A DNA stretch of 64,000 bases from the NCBI GenBank assembly GCA_964019415.1, contig OZ025874.1, positions 1,905,012 to 1,969,011 on the forward strand. The letters are read 5' to 3'. The DNA comes from Ianthella basta (Eukaryota > Porifera > Demospongiae > Verongiida > Ianthellidae). This document shows positions 29,601 to 40,531 of the stretch, piece by piece. The notes under the pieces are model-generated. The model saw only the letters and a program-made list of their open reading frames with translations, made no database searches and had not been told where the DNA came from. Both the position numbers and the translations under genes were made by a program. The first letter of the stretch is position 1. Every line of letters begins with the position of its first letter.

Positions 29601-29883
29601 CACTATGTATTAAATGGGTAGTGTCCTAGGGGGACACTACGTATTAAATGTGTAGTGTCCTAAGGGGACACTACACATTAAATGGGTAGTGTACTAGGGG
29701 GACACTATGTATTAAATGGGTAGTGTCCTAGGGGGACACTATGTATTAAATGGGTAGGGTCCTAGGGGGACACTATGTATTAAATGGGTAGTGTCCTAGG
29801 GGGACACTATGTATTAAATGTGTAGTGTCCTAGGGGGACACTATGTATTAAATGGGTAGGGTCCTAGGGGGACACTACGTATT
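26617..29883. repeat. 34-bp satellite array, right block
   Basis: Satellite resumes after the island and stops abruptly at 29883, where the duplicated gene unit begins. A 1255-bp higher-order duplication is visible: a monomer with TCACTATG in place of ACACTATG appears at 28311 and again at 29566 with near-identical surroundings. Confidence 0.95.
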
Positions 29884-30601
<718 letters not shown>

Positions 30602-30695
30602 TGAGTGTGTGCGTGTTCTGTTGCATGAGTGGAACTGGGCTGGCTTCCCAGTAACCCTTGTTCCCTTCCTTTCTCCTGTCTAACCCACCTTTTTT

Positions 30696-31040
30696 CTACT
30701 GAGTTTTCTTCCCTTTCTTTCTGCCCCCCTTGTCACAGGGAGGGTCTTCCAGACTGGCCAGAGCTATTCCACAGGCTCCCTCTTTGACATTTATCTGACG
30801 ATCAGCCACCACAATATGCCTTGCTCCACCCTTCAGCCAGTCAGCAAGGATGTCACGCATCTTGGTAGCCAGAAAATCATTTGTCTTGACCAGAACTCCT
30901 CGTAAAGTGAGATAGCCTTTGCGCTCACACAGATACCTTTCATCATTCATGTAAATGTCTGATGTGTCAGTAGCATTGTCAGCATGCTTCCGAATGGCCT
31001 TCAGCAAACTTGTGAAAACCTCTCCAGGCTTGATGGCATC
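30696..31040 (-). CDS. Gene A exon 9: C-terminal module
   Basis: 345 nt with stop. It begins DAIKPGEVFTSLLKAI, continues through YLCERKGYLTLRGVL, MRDILADWLKGGARHIVV and GACGIALASLEDPPC, and ends in the basic tail GGRKKGKKTQ. Three cysteines are present, with one more in the linker exon. The pattern C-x-x-x-GYL, W-L-x-x-GA, C-G and DPPC is conserved in all three genes. It recalls C-terminal extracellular modules of other invertebrate repeat proteins, but I cannot name it. Confidence 0.83.
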   Translation of the reverse strand, partial: DAIKPGEVFTSLLKAIRKHADNATDTSDIYMNDERYLCERKGYLTLRGVLVKTNDFLATKMRDILADWLKGGARHIVVADRQINVKEGACGIALASLEDPPCDKGGRKKGKKTQ

Positions 31041-34000
31041 CTATATAGCAAACAGAGTATAGACTAAGTGCTGTACTTATATGGTGCTTATATATGTATT
31101 AGTTATTGACACACGGGCCCTCGGGCCTTGTGCGCCTAAAATCCATATACATCTCAGCGCCATGGTATAAGTAATATATACTCTGTGTAGCGTGTCAAGG
31201 CTCTTATTCGAAAGGCGGGCTTCTTCCAGGATGGCAGCTCCGAAGAGCGGTTGCCAAGTTTTCTTGAAATCGCAAGTGCTATGAAGTTTTTGCCTTACGT
31301 TAAGCCACTGAAGCAACACTCTAAGGGGCCAGTGAAGTGATTGAGGCTTCAGTGACGTTCTCAGCCTTCAATGGTTCTTTGCACTCGCTGCTCGACTTTC
31401 TGTTCTCCTTGAAACAGTGCGTTCCCACTGCTGCAGTGATTTTGAGTGCCCTTGCGTACAAATTAGTGCAGGAGCTTGCTGTTTCTCACTTGTGCACTGT
31501 GCAGGTCGCGTACATGGTTTATCTAGCTCGGCTATGGAGTGCTGTACATTGTTGGCTTGCGTGCATTGATTGCAGCATGATGGAGGGAAGTATTCTCCTT
31601 TTCAATGCTTTGCGGACATTCCCAGAGCCATGCAAAGTTGAAGCTGACTGCAGGTTGCTGCATTTGTACCATGTTCTTTGGTGTGATTCTTACCACATTT
31701 ATATATATATGTTCTCATACTTACCTCAGCGGCACCTTCAAAGCACTCTTCTTTGGGCCAAAGTTCCAGATCAATTGCAAATGGAGCTAGAGAGCCTAGA
31801 ATATAAAATCATAGATTCTGAATCATTTAATCAGTTTCTGTAATAACTGTACATGTGTGAATGCTAGGACCATGAAAATCTTATCCTATATTTATGTAAA
31901 TAGCACAATGTCATACGACATACACAGATGCTGCAGTGAGTGGCCCTACCTCTCTTTGCTGAGATGGCAATGCTACTGCTGATCTGACTGGTGTAACGCC
32001 ATTGAAGACAGTAGGTGCATCTAGGCCTTGAATCAAGGCAGGCAAATCTGACAGAAACACCAATGACAAGTGGACCTGCACCAAGCTCTGCTGCAGGCAC
32101 TGTCAGTTCATAGGAGCCATTTCCTGCTTGTTGCAGGGAGACATTTGAGGAATGTCTGCAGTACTTTAAACTTTCCGGAGGTAAGTATACAGAACGAGAA
32201 AATCTTTGGTATTGACTAAATTCTTCACTCATTGCGGTCCATTGCAAGCGGACACTGTAACCAAGTGCCAAAAGTGGGCTGGGAGTGGGATGTGTGTTAA
32301 ATGCAAACACGGCATTCTTGACTTCCTGATCATCTGGAGTAGTGATGTCCTGAAGGTTCAGAATACTCAATGAGCCTATAAAGAGTATAAGTAACAAAGA
32401 CTCAATGACTAAGACTTAAACTACATACAGCTGCATGCTCCTCCCTCATGCACTATATCTCATTCAGCTTTCCTCCTATCCCTCTTCTCATATGCCCCTC
32501 CCTCCATTCACTCAGTATTCTCTTCAGCAATCCCTCTTTCTCCTTTCCTCTCTCCTCCCATTCTCTCACATGCACTCCTCCCTCTTCCTCCTCTACATTT
32601 CAAATTCCATTTCTGAATCACCTGTTTGTGTTAGACTAACCTCGCTTTGCACTGATTTCCAATGGTGCAGATTGCCCCATAACTTTCCAACCAGAACATC
32701 GACAGCTGTAGGAGTACCTGTTGCACGTCATGCTCATAGTCAGATTCACCGAAAGGCGGCCCTGCCCTAGATGAAGAAGTGGAACAGAGAAGCGATATGT
32801 TCCGGTGCTGCCAACTCTCTCAAGCTGTGTAGTTGTAGAGTAGCGGGTAGGGCAGCCTCTTATAGCAAATCCCCCAGATTGTGGCCCATCCAGCTGGCTC
32901 CAGGTGAGATACCCATCGTAGCCAAGGGATGGACTCAAACGAATCAAGGGGTCAAAATCAAATTCAAATACGGCAGTGTTGTTTTCAAGGTCACTTTCTG
33001 TTGTAACATCAGCAAAGTTGATAATGCCAAAGTCACCAACTGCATGAGTAAAGAGGGAATCATGTGTTATATAGGAAATTGAATTTCCATCTTAAAATTA
33101 GCTTTTATATAGTGCCCCTAGCTGAAAGCCATGGCATGAAATACTCCATCAAATTAATTCAGTAGTCTGACTAGTGCAGACATGACCCTATACTATTTAA
33201 GCCAATGGAATGACATTACTGGAATACTGTACGTATACACCAATAAGTTCAAATAACCACATGCTTTGGCCAAGTGGCCTTCTTCAGGTATCTAGTGGCC
33301 TTCTTCAGCTAGGTACACCGGATGAAGGCTAGGCCATAATGTTGTGTGCTACATATAGCTATTTGAGATAATCGTTAACATAGTCTAGTTAATTATGCCA
33401 CCAATCAAAGTTTATCCTAATATCTAAAAGTTTCCTAGGGGGTATGACCCCAGCCTCCCGTCAGAGGCTCAAACATTTGGGCACTCTAAAACATACATCC
33501 AAGATAAAGTCCTGCACATTACTACACTTGACTTACCTGGATTCCCAGTGACCTGAATTGTCTCGGACTCTCTTTCATACTGCCAGCTAGTACAAGTGCA
33601 CCTATAACTGCGAGGGGATCGACTGCAGTAATTGTAGTTGTAGCGTAAGCACTGCAGCTTCACAGACAGTGTCAGCTGTAGCAGGCCCACTCCAAGCTCT
33701 CCTGCATTCACAGTGAAGCGGTATCTCACTTCATCATCACTGGTTAGGTCTCTTTCAAGTTGGTTTCTGCCACTTGCACCCTCAGTTGCTCTCAGTGTGA
33801 TAAGCCCCCTGGAGCTATTGTCAGATGACTCCCATCGTAGCTGAATGAGATCACTATCAGTGATGGTACCATTCGAGTCAGTGGGGAAGAAGTCAAATGA
33901 GAAGGCCACAACATTCCAGATACTGTCGTTCAAAGTGGTAACTTCTTGGAAGTTTCTAATAAAAGGTCGGGGAGTTCCATCTGGAATGATCACAGGAATC

Positions 34001-36519
34001 AATGTAGTATTCCGATCTTCTACACCTTCATGATGGAAGACAAGCAATCAATGTTAACTGACTAGCAACATGTAGATTTCATACAAGAGGCTGCCAACCA
34101 ATACTTGTAATCCTTTACAATGTCAATCGAACATCTATTATGCTTTCATGTCTAATAGGAGGCAGCTGCTGATTAATGCATGGTCTTTTGCCAAAATTAT
34201 ATCAACAGCACAAGTCAAGTTATAATGATGTTTTCCTACGTTAGCTCCCTCCCTCACTCCCTTCATCCTCCTTCTCTGTATGTGTGCAAGTGTGTGCGTG
34301 CAGCTGCTATAATACATCTACTAACCTTGCTCAATAGTAACCTCCAAAGACTTCGAACTTCCTCTAATCTGCCAGTTATCACAGGTACAACGAGTAACAT
34401 TTATGTATTGATAGCCAAAGCAGGAGAGGTTTACAGTTACATTGACCAGCAGGCGCCCATCACCAAGGAGGTGAAGAGGAAAGAGAAGCCGATAAGTTCC
34501 AGTATTTCCAGCCAATTCCAGCCGGCCTTGGGATTGTGCATAGGAAGAGCAGCTTGAAGCAACAATCACTCCTGACTGTGAGTCATTAACTTGCTTCCAG
34601 TTGAGACGTAGGTCATAACCAAGAGAAGTGGTCAGGTGAATCAAGGGGTTAAATTGAAACTCAAATGTGCCAATGTTCTTGCGCAGTCCACTGTCTGTAG
34701 TGACATCTCTAAAGTTAACAACATCAAAGTCACCTATTTGCAAACAATTAGGAATAAAGCAATTATAGGGATGTGATTCATAGAAAAACAACATTACATA
34801 ATTCCATACTGACAGCCTTCAAAGACTGTAGTGTTTAACTGTTCAGCCACTGTGAATACCAAAGTTAAATATCAGATATTAACACAGGCAGTATCAGGGT
34901 TATTATTTGTTTGCTCATTCAATTTAGAATCTGCAGTAGTTGGACTAATGAGAATGGATTGGACTAAGAGTGTGTTCAATCGCTGTACATACAGCTATAT
35001 GTGATGAAAATGGAAATAGCTCCCTTGACATCTCTTTGGATCTTTGCATGTCTGTTGTGAATATACAGTTTACCAACCTTTCTTAGCACTCATTTCCAAA
35101 TACTGAGAACTTCCTCTAACTGTCCACCCTGAACATGTGCAAGTATACCCATTGACTGTATACCGAGCATAGCTTTGGCGACTGCAGAAGAGCCTGATGT
35201 TCAGCTTCACCTGAAGACGGCCCTCCCCAATGAGTAACTGTGGGACAGAGAGGCGATAGGTGTTCCCAGCAACCTTCTCTATCTGACCATAGGATTCACC
35301 AGGGTAACTGCAAAACGATGATGTTGACTTCAATGCATGAATCACTCCAGTCTGATTGCCATTAGTCTGCTTCCAGGTGAGGCTTGCATCGTAACTAAGA
35401 CGTCCTGAAGAAACCACAGGACCAAGATGAAATTGAAACACTACATTCTTGTTCATTATATCACTGTCCCCTGTGATATCCGTAAAGTTATCAACATCAA
35501 AATCACCTGTTGTGGAGAAACAAGTTGAAAATAGGAAGTCAGTAGAAGATTGAATTCAAAGTTTCAGTCTACAATAAGAAAGTCCTCACATGCCTTCTTA
35601 CTAAGTTTGATACACTCTAGACCCTAGGACAAAAATATAACCTGTGGTATATATATACATTAATGCACAATGAACCACATTCTTGGAGTATCACACAAAA
35701 CATATAAGGGGTGCCACTGGGTATATCCTTATGTTGCTGTGGCAACAAGTAACAGTTACCACTATAAACCAATGTATTAATTGTACATTGTTTGTCATAC
35801 CTTGTTTAGCACTCATAAAGATGGTCTTTGAGTTACCCTGATACTGCCACTGACGGCAGGTACAGGATGGATTGTTTCTGTTTTGGTACAGGCTACAAGA
35901 GGAGCTGTTGTAGAGCAAGCACTGAAGCTTCAAGGATAGTGTCAGGTTCAGTGGGCCTTCTGGAAGCTGTGCTGGAGTAACAGTGAAGCGGTACCTCTTG
36001 ACAATTCTAGTAGTGTAATCTCTCCGAGGAAGCAAACTGATGGCACCCGTGGAGCCGTTCGTTCCTTGCCATTGCAGTTGAACTCTGTCTCTGTTAGTAA
36101 TGATGCTGGAGTTGCCAGTGAGCAAGTCAAATGAGAATGTCACCCCTGTCTGAGTGTTGTAGCTCACTTCTTGGAAATTGTCAATCAACCCTTGAGGTGC
36201 CACTTTTGTTGTCTGAGCATCTGTGTGTCACCCATGCATGCATGAATTAAGAACAAAGCAATTTGCAATCATGTCTTCAGCTAGTATGATATAATCCAAT
36301 GTCTTACGTAACAGTTACTATGTAATACAAATGCCGAAAGACAATGTCTTGAAGTACATGGTTGAAAAGAGGGGCAAGTGCAAAATTGATGTCAGCTGCC
36401 AACAGTGCATGACCAAGGTTCTGCAGTTAAGGTCAGCTTTATATACGTAGATCTGGAGGTCACTGGCCCTGGTGCAGTCCACTGACATTTTCTCCTCCAT
36501 CCTCTGTCTTGCCAAGTGT

Positions 36520-36588
<69 letters not shown>

Positions 36589-36721
36589 ATTTAATTATAA
36601 TAAATGATGAGATGAACTGCCTTGCTAGCAACTCTATTAACTCACCAACAATGCTGCAGTAAATGGTGAGTACAAGTACAGCACCACACAACTGCCAGGT
36701 CAGCGTCCCTGGGCCCTTCAT
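30696..36721 (-). CDS. Gene A: secreted protein of six four-cysteine domains, nine exons
   Basis: Spliced model of 1020 residues. Exons in transcript order: 36646-36721, 35801-36220, 35078-35506, 34326-34733, 33537-34025, 32641-33039, 31950-32375, 31725-31795, 30696-31040. All boundaries are GT-AG. Exon lengths give phase 1 at every domain junction and phase 0 before the last exon, and the total of 3063 nt closes in frame at TAG. The product starts with a signal peptide, then six domains of 133-163 residues, a short linker and a C-terminal module ending in a basic tail (GGRKKGKKTQ). No membrane segment follows, so secretion is predicted. Many N-X-S/T sites are present. I do not recognise the family; an extracellular structural or recognition role is inference. 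Genes B and C are tandem paralogs on the same strand, and the gene-B copy is nearly identical over most exons. Confidence 0.85.
31096..31687. other. Gene A-specific insertion in the last intron
   Basis: Gene B lacks this stretch and has different sequence at the same place. It begins near a short GC-rich hairpin (ACGGGCCCTCGGGCC). A plus-strand open frame covers most of it and runs into the antisense of the linker exon, but shows no recognisable product. It is probably a mobile-element fragment, class unknown. Confidence 0.5.
31725..31795 (-). CDS. Gene A exon 8: linker exon
   Basis: 71 nt, phase 1 in and phase 0 out. It encodes SLAPFAIDLELWPKEECFEG plus AAE. It is too short to stand out as an open frame but is fully conserved with good splice sites in all three genes, and it is required for the terminal exon to be in frame. 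Confidence 0.82.
31950..32375 (-). CDS. Gene A exon 7: domain 6 (divergent class)
   Basis: 426 nt, phase 1-1. Begins GSLSILNLQDITTPDDQE, then VFAFNTHP, LGYSVRLQW, YELTVPAAELGAGPL, FACLD, CTYCLQW and SAKRG. It has a class I style central cysteine (KYC) but class II style strand motifs, so it may be an intermediate or a third class. Confidence 0.83.
32641..33039 (-). CDS. Gene A exon 6: domain 5 (class I)
   Basis: 399 nt, phase 1-1. The acceptor lies at GCAG followed by TTGGTGAC, so the domain starts VGDFGIINFADVTTESD. It contains VFEFDFDPLIRL, SLGYDGYLTWSQ, GTYRFSVPLLHLGQGRLSVN, MTC and CRCSGW, ending in SAKRG. One arm of the Tyr/Cys-rich C-terminal loop is a residue shorter than in gene B. 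Confidence 0.83.
33261..33346. repeat. Decayed hammerhead-like inverted pair in gene A intron
   Basis: Intron between domains 5 and 4. A minus-strand motif (33261-33288, containing CTGAAGAAGGCC in reverse complement) faces a plus-strand motif at 33319-33346 (GGATGAAGGCTAGGCC). The homologous site in gene B (43435-43516) keeps better-preserved core bases, so the insertion predates the A/B duplication and has decayed here. Confidence 0.45.
33537..34025 (-). CDS. Gene A exon 5: domain 4 (class II)
   Basis: 489 nt, phase 1-1, the longest domain. It starts with an extra segment, GVEDRNTTLIPVIIPDGTP, before the common FIRNFQEVTTLN. It then matches domain 1: VAFSFDFF, LIQLRWE, RYRFTVNAGELGVGLLQLTL, LQC, CTCTSWQY, ending in NPG. 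Confidence 0.85.
34326..34733 (-). CDS. Gene A exon 4: domain 3 (class I)
   Basis: 408 nt, phase 1-1. Begins GDFDVVNFRDVTTDSG, followed by TFEFQFNPL, SLGYDLRLNWKQVN, SQSGVIVASSC, GNTGTYRLLFPLHLLGDGRL, LSCFGYQYINVTRCTC and a short EQG end. It aligns with domain 2 over its whole length, showing internal duplication of the domain. Confidence 0.85.
35078..35506 (-). CDS. Gene A exon 3: domain 2 (class I)
   Basis: 429 nt, phase 1-1. It begins GDFDVDNFTDITGDSD. Motifs in order are VVFQFHLGP, LSYDASLTWKQTNGNQTGVI, a central lone cysteine, YRLSVPQLLIGEGRLQVKLN, LFC, then CTCSGW and an SAKKG end. The lone central cysteine plus three C-terminal ones defines class I. A few residues around TVNG near the last cysteines are absent from the gene B copy. 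Confidence 0.85.
35801..36220 (-). CDS. Gene A exon 2: domain 1 (class II)
   Basis: 420 nt, phase 1 at both ends. It begins DAQTTKVAPQGLIDNF and contains VTFSFDLL, RVQLQW and RYRFTVTPAQLPEGPLNLTL. All four cysteines cluster at the C-terminal end, closing with CTCRQWQY and a SAKQG end. Beta-strand-like alternation of hydrophobic residues suggests a beta-sandwich, but this is not a recognised fold. Confidence 0.85.
36516..36586. repeat. (GT)n microsatellite in gene A intron 1
   Basis: About 33 GT units, with one TCT interruption near the left end, 60 bases from the signal-exon splice donor. At the homologous point gene B carries a G-rich purine tract (46572-46611). Confidence 0.9.
36646..36721 (-). 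CDS. Gene A exon 1: signal peptide
   Basis: 25 codons plus one base. The peptide begins MKGPGTLTWQLCGAVLVLTI and ends near CSIV: a short charged start, then a hydrophobic core, as in a secretory signal. The splice donor GTGAG follows directly. The ATG is chosen because the peptide is conserved at the same position in genes B and C and lies about 100 bases below a TATA box. Confidence 0.85.
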
Positions 36722-36804
36722 GCTTCTCTGAGGGTCAGATCTGGACGTTTGATAGCAACTGCAGATAGCTTGTGACAGTTTCACAAGTTGCAGCTCTGCA
36801 GTGC

Positions 36805-36824
36805 AGCAGAGCTCTGCTTATATA
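36805..36824 (-). promoter_or_regulatory. Gene A core promoter: TATA box plus palindrome
   Basis: On the minus strand TATATAAG (36824-36817) is followed at once by the 14-bp palindrome AGCAGAGCTCTGCT (36805-36818). The start codon is about 95 bases downstream. The same pair occurs at the same distance in gene B and, with TATAAAA, in gene C. A transcription start about 30 bases below the TATA box, near 36790, is inferred. Confidence 0.65.
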
Positions 36825-37699
36825 CAAGTTGTCTGTGTGCTGATGTCATTGCACGTACAAATGACATGTTATAATTAGGTTATGGAGTGATTTGTGAGTA
36901 GTGGTCAGCTGGGAGTGCCCCTCTCTGTGTCTCAGAAGTGATAAGTCTCTCTGTAGTAACTAAAATATAAACCATAAGGTCACCAGACCTCATGATTGAA
37001 CTGAACTTGAGCAGTTTACCTGCTGCATCCCAAGCCCATTATACCCTGTGACCTCATCCAAGGTGCATGATGGGAACCCACAAGACATCATGACTGAGAA
37101 GGAAAACAACTCAGCTGTCCAACTGCTGACTTTGCATAGACATCCTTCCAAGATCCTTCCAACATCCAATGCAACTCACTACAGGTTGCAGATCATTGCC
37201 ATATATAAGATTATAATGAAGTTATAAGTCATCCATTGACGCGCATCTTGTACAGTACGCTGATGTTCTAGATGTACCCCGTGCATTGGGAATAGGACAA
37301 TCAGAGATCAATATGCCTATACTTACATACACACATGTATACTGCAAGTGCACATCTAAGGTAATGTACAGACAAATACAGCATGTGTATGACATGGTTT
37401 CAACTTTATCACTTAAAATTGTGCAATATCAGTATAACATCAATATGCAAAGAAATTGCTTATAATATACACTTTTCTTGGAAACACTGCATGCAGTCAG
37501 AGTTGTAGATGATTGACATGTTGTGGTAATGCAGATACGTTAGATATGTTGCAATGACCATATTAAGTTCATCATTGTAAATTCTTCATGGACACCATTT
37601 GCTCAGTGACCATAGCACACACAGGCACTAGTGTACGGCCCATGTCTGTTTATCTGCATGCTTGTTGAAATTCACTAGATAGGCACTTAAAGTCCTTGT

Positions 37700-38107
37700 G
37701 TATGGTGCAGGTGCAGCTCTTTGATGTACCGCTCACCCACTCACACCATACAAGTCCCTTGTGTCATGAGATAACTTCTTGTGCATCCATGTGCTGTGGT
37801 CAGTGAGACTGCTGACCTGTGCAGACATACAGGCTCCTGACAGACCGCAAGGGTAATTGCAATCAACTTTTCTGCTAGGCAGATGTACAGTATTGCATAG
37901 ATAGCATGAGTGACTACCATATGCATGTGCAGTGACTAAGGCCTAGAGAAATGTAATGACAGACAAGGAGCACGGTGGTTTGAGGCGAATAGATGGAACT
38001 GCTGACATGTAGACTAAAAGCCAAATTTGAATCACACACACATACACACACACGCGCGCGCGCACACACACACACACGTGCGCGCACACACACACACACA
38101 CACACGT

Positions 38108-38180
<73 letters not shown>
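37700..38180. repeat. CA-tailed dispersed module, copy a
   Basis: About 330 bp of module sequence (TTTGATGTACCGCTC, then ACACCATACAAGTCCC, then GTCAGTGAGACTGCTGACC) leading into a CA microsatellite at 38033-38180. Related copies lie at about 38800-39264, 48672-49006, 49908-50548 and 59452-59655. Confidence 0.7.
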
Positions 38181-38182
<2 letters not shown>

Positions 38183-38442
38183 CGTTTGCGCACATGCACA
38201 CAAACAAACGCAACATTGCCAGCTGGACACAACACCTATATATTATATGACATCACTGGAAGTCTTAGACTAACAAATTGAGGTCACAGATCACTATTAT
38301 CTATAATTGACCCAAGCTCAGGTAACGGGTGACCCCAATAGCAAGGCACATGATAAGACTTTGCAGAGAACCCCCCAACTCATACAGGTCATCAGACATC
38401 ACGACTGAATTGAAAACAATGCAAATGTTTGACTGCACTCTG

Positions 38443-38620
38443 CATGCCAAGACCATTTAACCCCGTGACCCCAATGAGCATGGATGATGAGACCCACATG
38501 CCATCATGCCAAGACCATTTAACCCCGTGACCCCAATGAGCATGGATGATGAGACCCACAAACCATCATGCCAAGACCATTTAACCCCGTGACCCCAAGG
38601 TGCATGATGAGACCACAAGC
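38443..38620. repeat. 62-bp minisatellite
   Basis: Just under three copies of a 62-bp unit starting CATGCCAAGACCATTTAACC, at 38443, 38505 and 38567. The first two spacings are exactly 62 bp. The same sequence is single-copy at about 49225 in the B-C interval, so the expansion is local. Confidence 0.85.
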
Positions 38621-38799
38621 CATCATGATTCAGAATGAAAACAACTCAGCTGCCAACTGCTGACTTTGGACATCCTTCCAAGATCCTTCCAAAATCCACA
38701 CATATGCATGCAACACCAAATGCAAGCAGGGTACACATGCATTACTGCTATAAATATAGAAAATTCTGATTGAATGATAGGCCAGCCATGTGTAGCTGA

Positions 38800-39143
38800 A
38801 GCTCATGCAGCTAACTCTTTGATTACTGCTCGCCCACTCACATCATACAAGTCCCTTGTGTCCATGAGATAACTTCCTGCACATTCATGTGTTGCAGCTG
38901 GTGAGGCGTCTGACCGGTAGGCTCACCACAGGCCCCAGGGAGAATTTGCAACCTTTTCCATTAGGCAAATTCATGCACAGCATTGCAGAGTTAGCCTGAA
39001 TGAGCACTACATAATAAACAGTGATTGTGGCCTATAGAGAGTATTTAGCTGGATGAAGATCACTTGAGAGATGGTTTAAGGTGAATGGATCAAATGAGCC
39101 TGGAACTGCTGACAAGCCAAGTTTAAATCACACATGCACACAT

Positions 39144-39205
<62 letters not shown>

Positions 39206-39264
39206 GCACACACACACACACACACACGCACACACACACACATAGACACACACACACACACACA
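38800..39264. repeat. CA-tailed dispersed module, copy b
   Basis: Second copy about 1.1 kb from the first, again ending in a CA microsatellite (39129-39264). Confidence 0.7.
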
Positions 39265-39333
39265 TGGAAAACATCAAATGAGAGTCATACTATAGTTCAT
39301 AATTCATCCTCAAGTTACATGTAGTACTATATA

Positions 39334-40076
<743 letters not shown>

Positions 40077-40186
40077 TGAGTGTGTATGTGTGCACGAGTG
40101 TGTGTGTGTTTGTTGTGTGAATGGAACTGGCTGGCTTCCCAATAACCCTTGCTCCCTTCCTTTCTCCTGTTTAACCCACCTTTCTT

Positions 40187-40531
40187 CTACTGAGTTTTCT
40201 TCGGTTTCTTTCTGACTCCCTTATCACAGGGAGGGTCTTCCAGAGTGGCCAGAGCTATTCCACAAGCTCCCTCTTTGACATTTATCTGACGATCAGCCAC
40301 CACAATATGCCTTGCTCCACCCTTCAGCCAGTCAGCAAGGATGTCACGCATCTTGGTGGCCAGAAAGTCATTTGTCTTGACCAGAACTCCTCGCAAAGTG
40401 AGATAGCCTTTGCGCTCACACAGATACCTCTCATCATTCATGTATATGTCAGATGTGTCAGTAGTGCTGTCAGCATGCTTCCGAATGGCCTTCAGCAAAC
40501 TTGTGAAAACCTCTCCAGGCTCAATGGCATC
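40187..40531 (-). CDS. Gene B exon 9: C-terminal module
   Basis: 345 nt with stop. Starts DAIEPGEVFTSLLKAI; conserved CERKGYLTLRGVL, ADWLKGGARHIVV and LEDPPC. Tail GVRKKPKKTQ keeps the basic cluster. Confidence 0.84.
   Translation of the reverse strand, partial: DAIEPGEVFTSLLKAIRKHADSTTDTSDIYMNDERYLCERKGYLTLRGVLVKTNDFLATKMRDILADWLKGGARHIVVADRQINVKEGACGIALATLEDPPCDKGVRKKPKKTQ

Larger units (their letters stand above)
36825..39333. other. Intergenic region between genes A and B
   Basis: No gene seen. The first 800 bases align with the region upstream of gene B (47035-47820). Two copies of a CA-tailed module follow (about 37700-38180 and 38800-39264). A 62-bp minisatellite lies between them. 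Little else is unique. Confidence 0.7.

Noticed and set aside
1-29883. CRISPR-like array of about 34-bp repeats
   Set aside because: The repeats are contiguous with no unique spacers, and the rest of the window is clearly eukaryotic.
31337-31843. 168-residue plus-strand open frame
   Set aside because: It runs over the antisense of the conserved linker exon, is absent from gene B, and has no recognisable motif.
33845-34047. Plus-strand open frames opposite the domain exons
   Set aside because: Antisense shadows of the gene A, B and C exons; the minus-strand reading has consistent splice sites and paralog conservation.
38380-38400. TCATCAG matches near 38389, 47188 and 49163 as further ribozymes
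   Set aside because: None has the GAAA segment or pairing stems at the required spacing.
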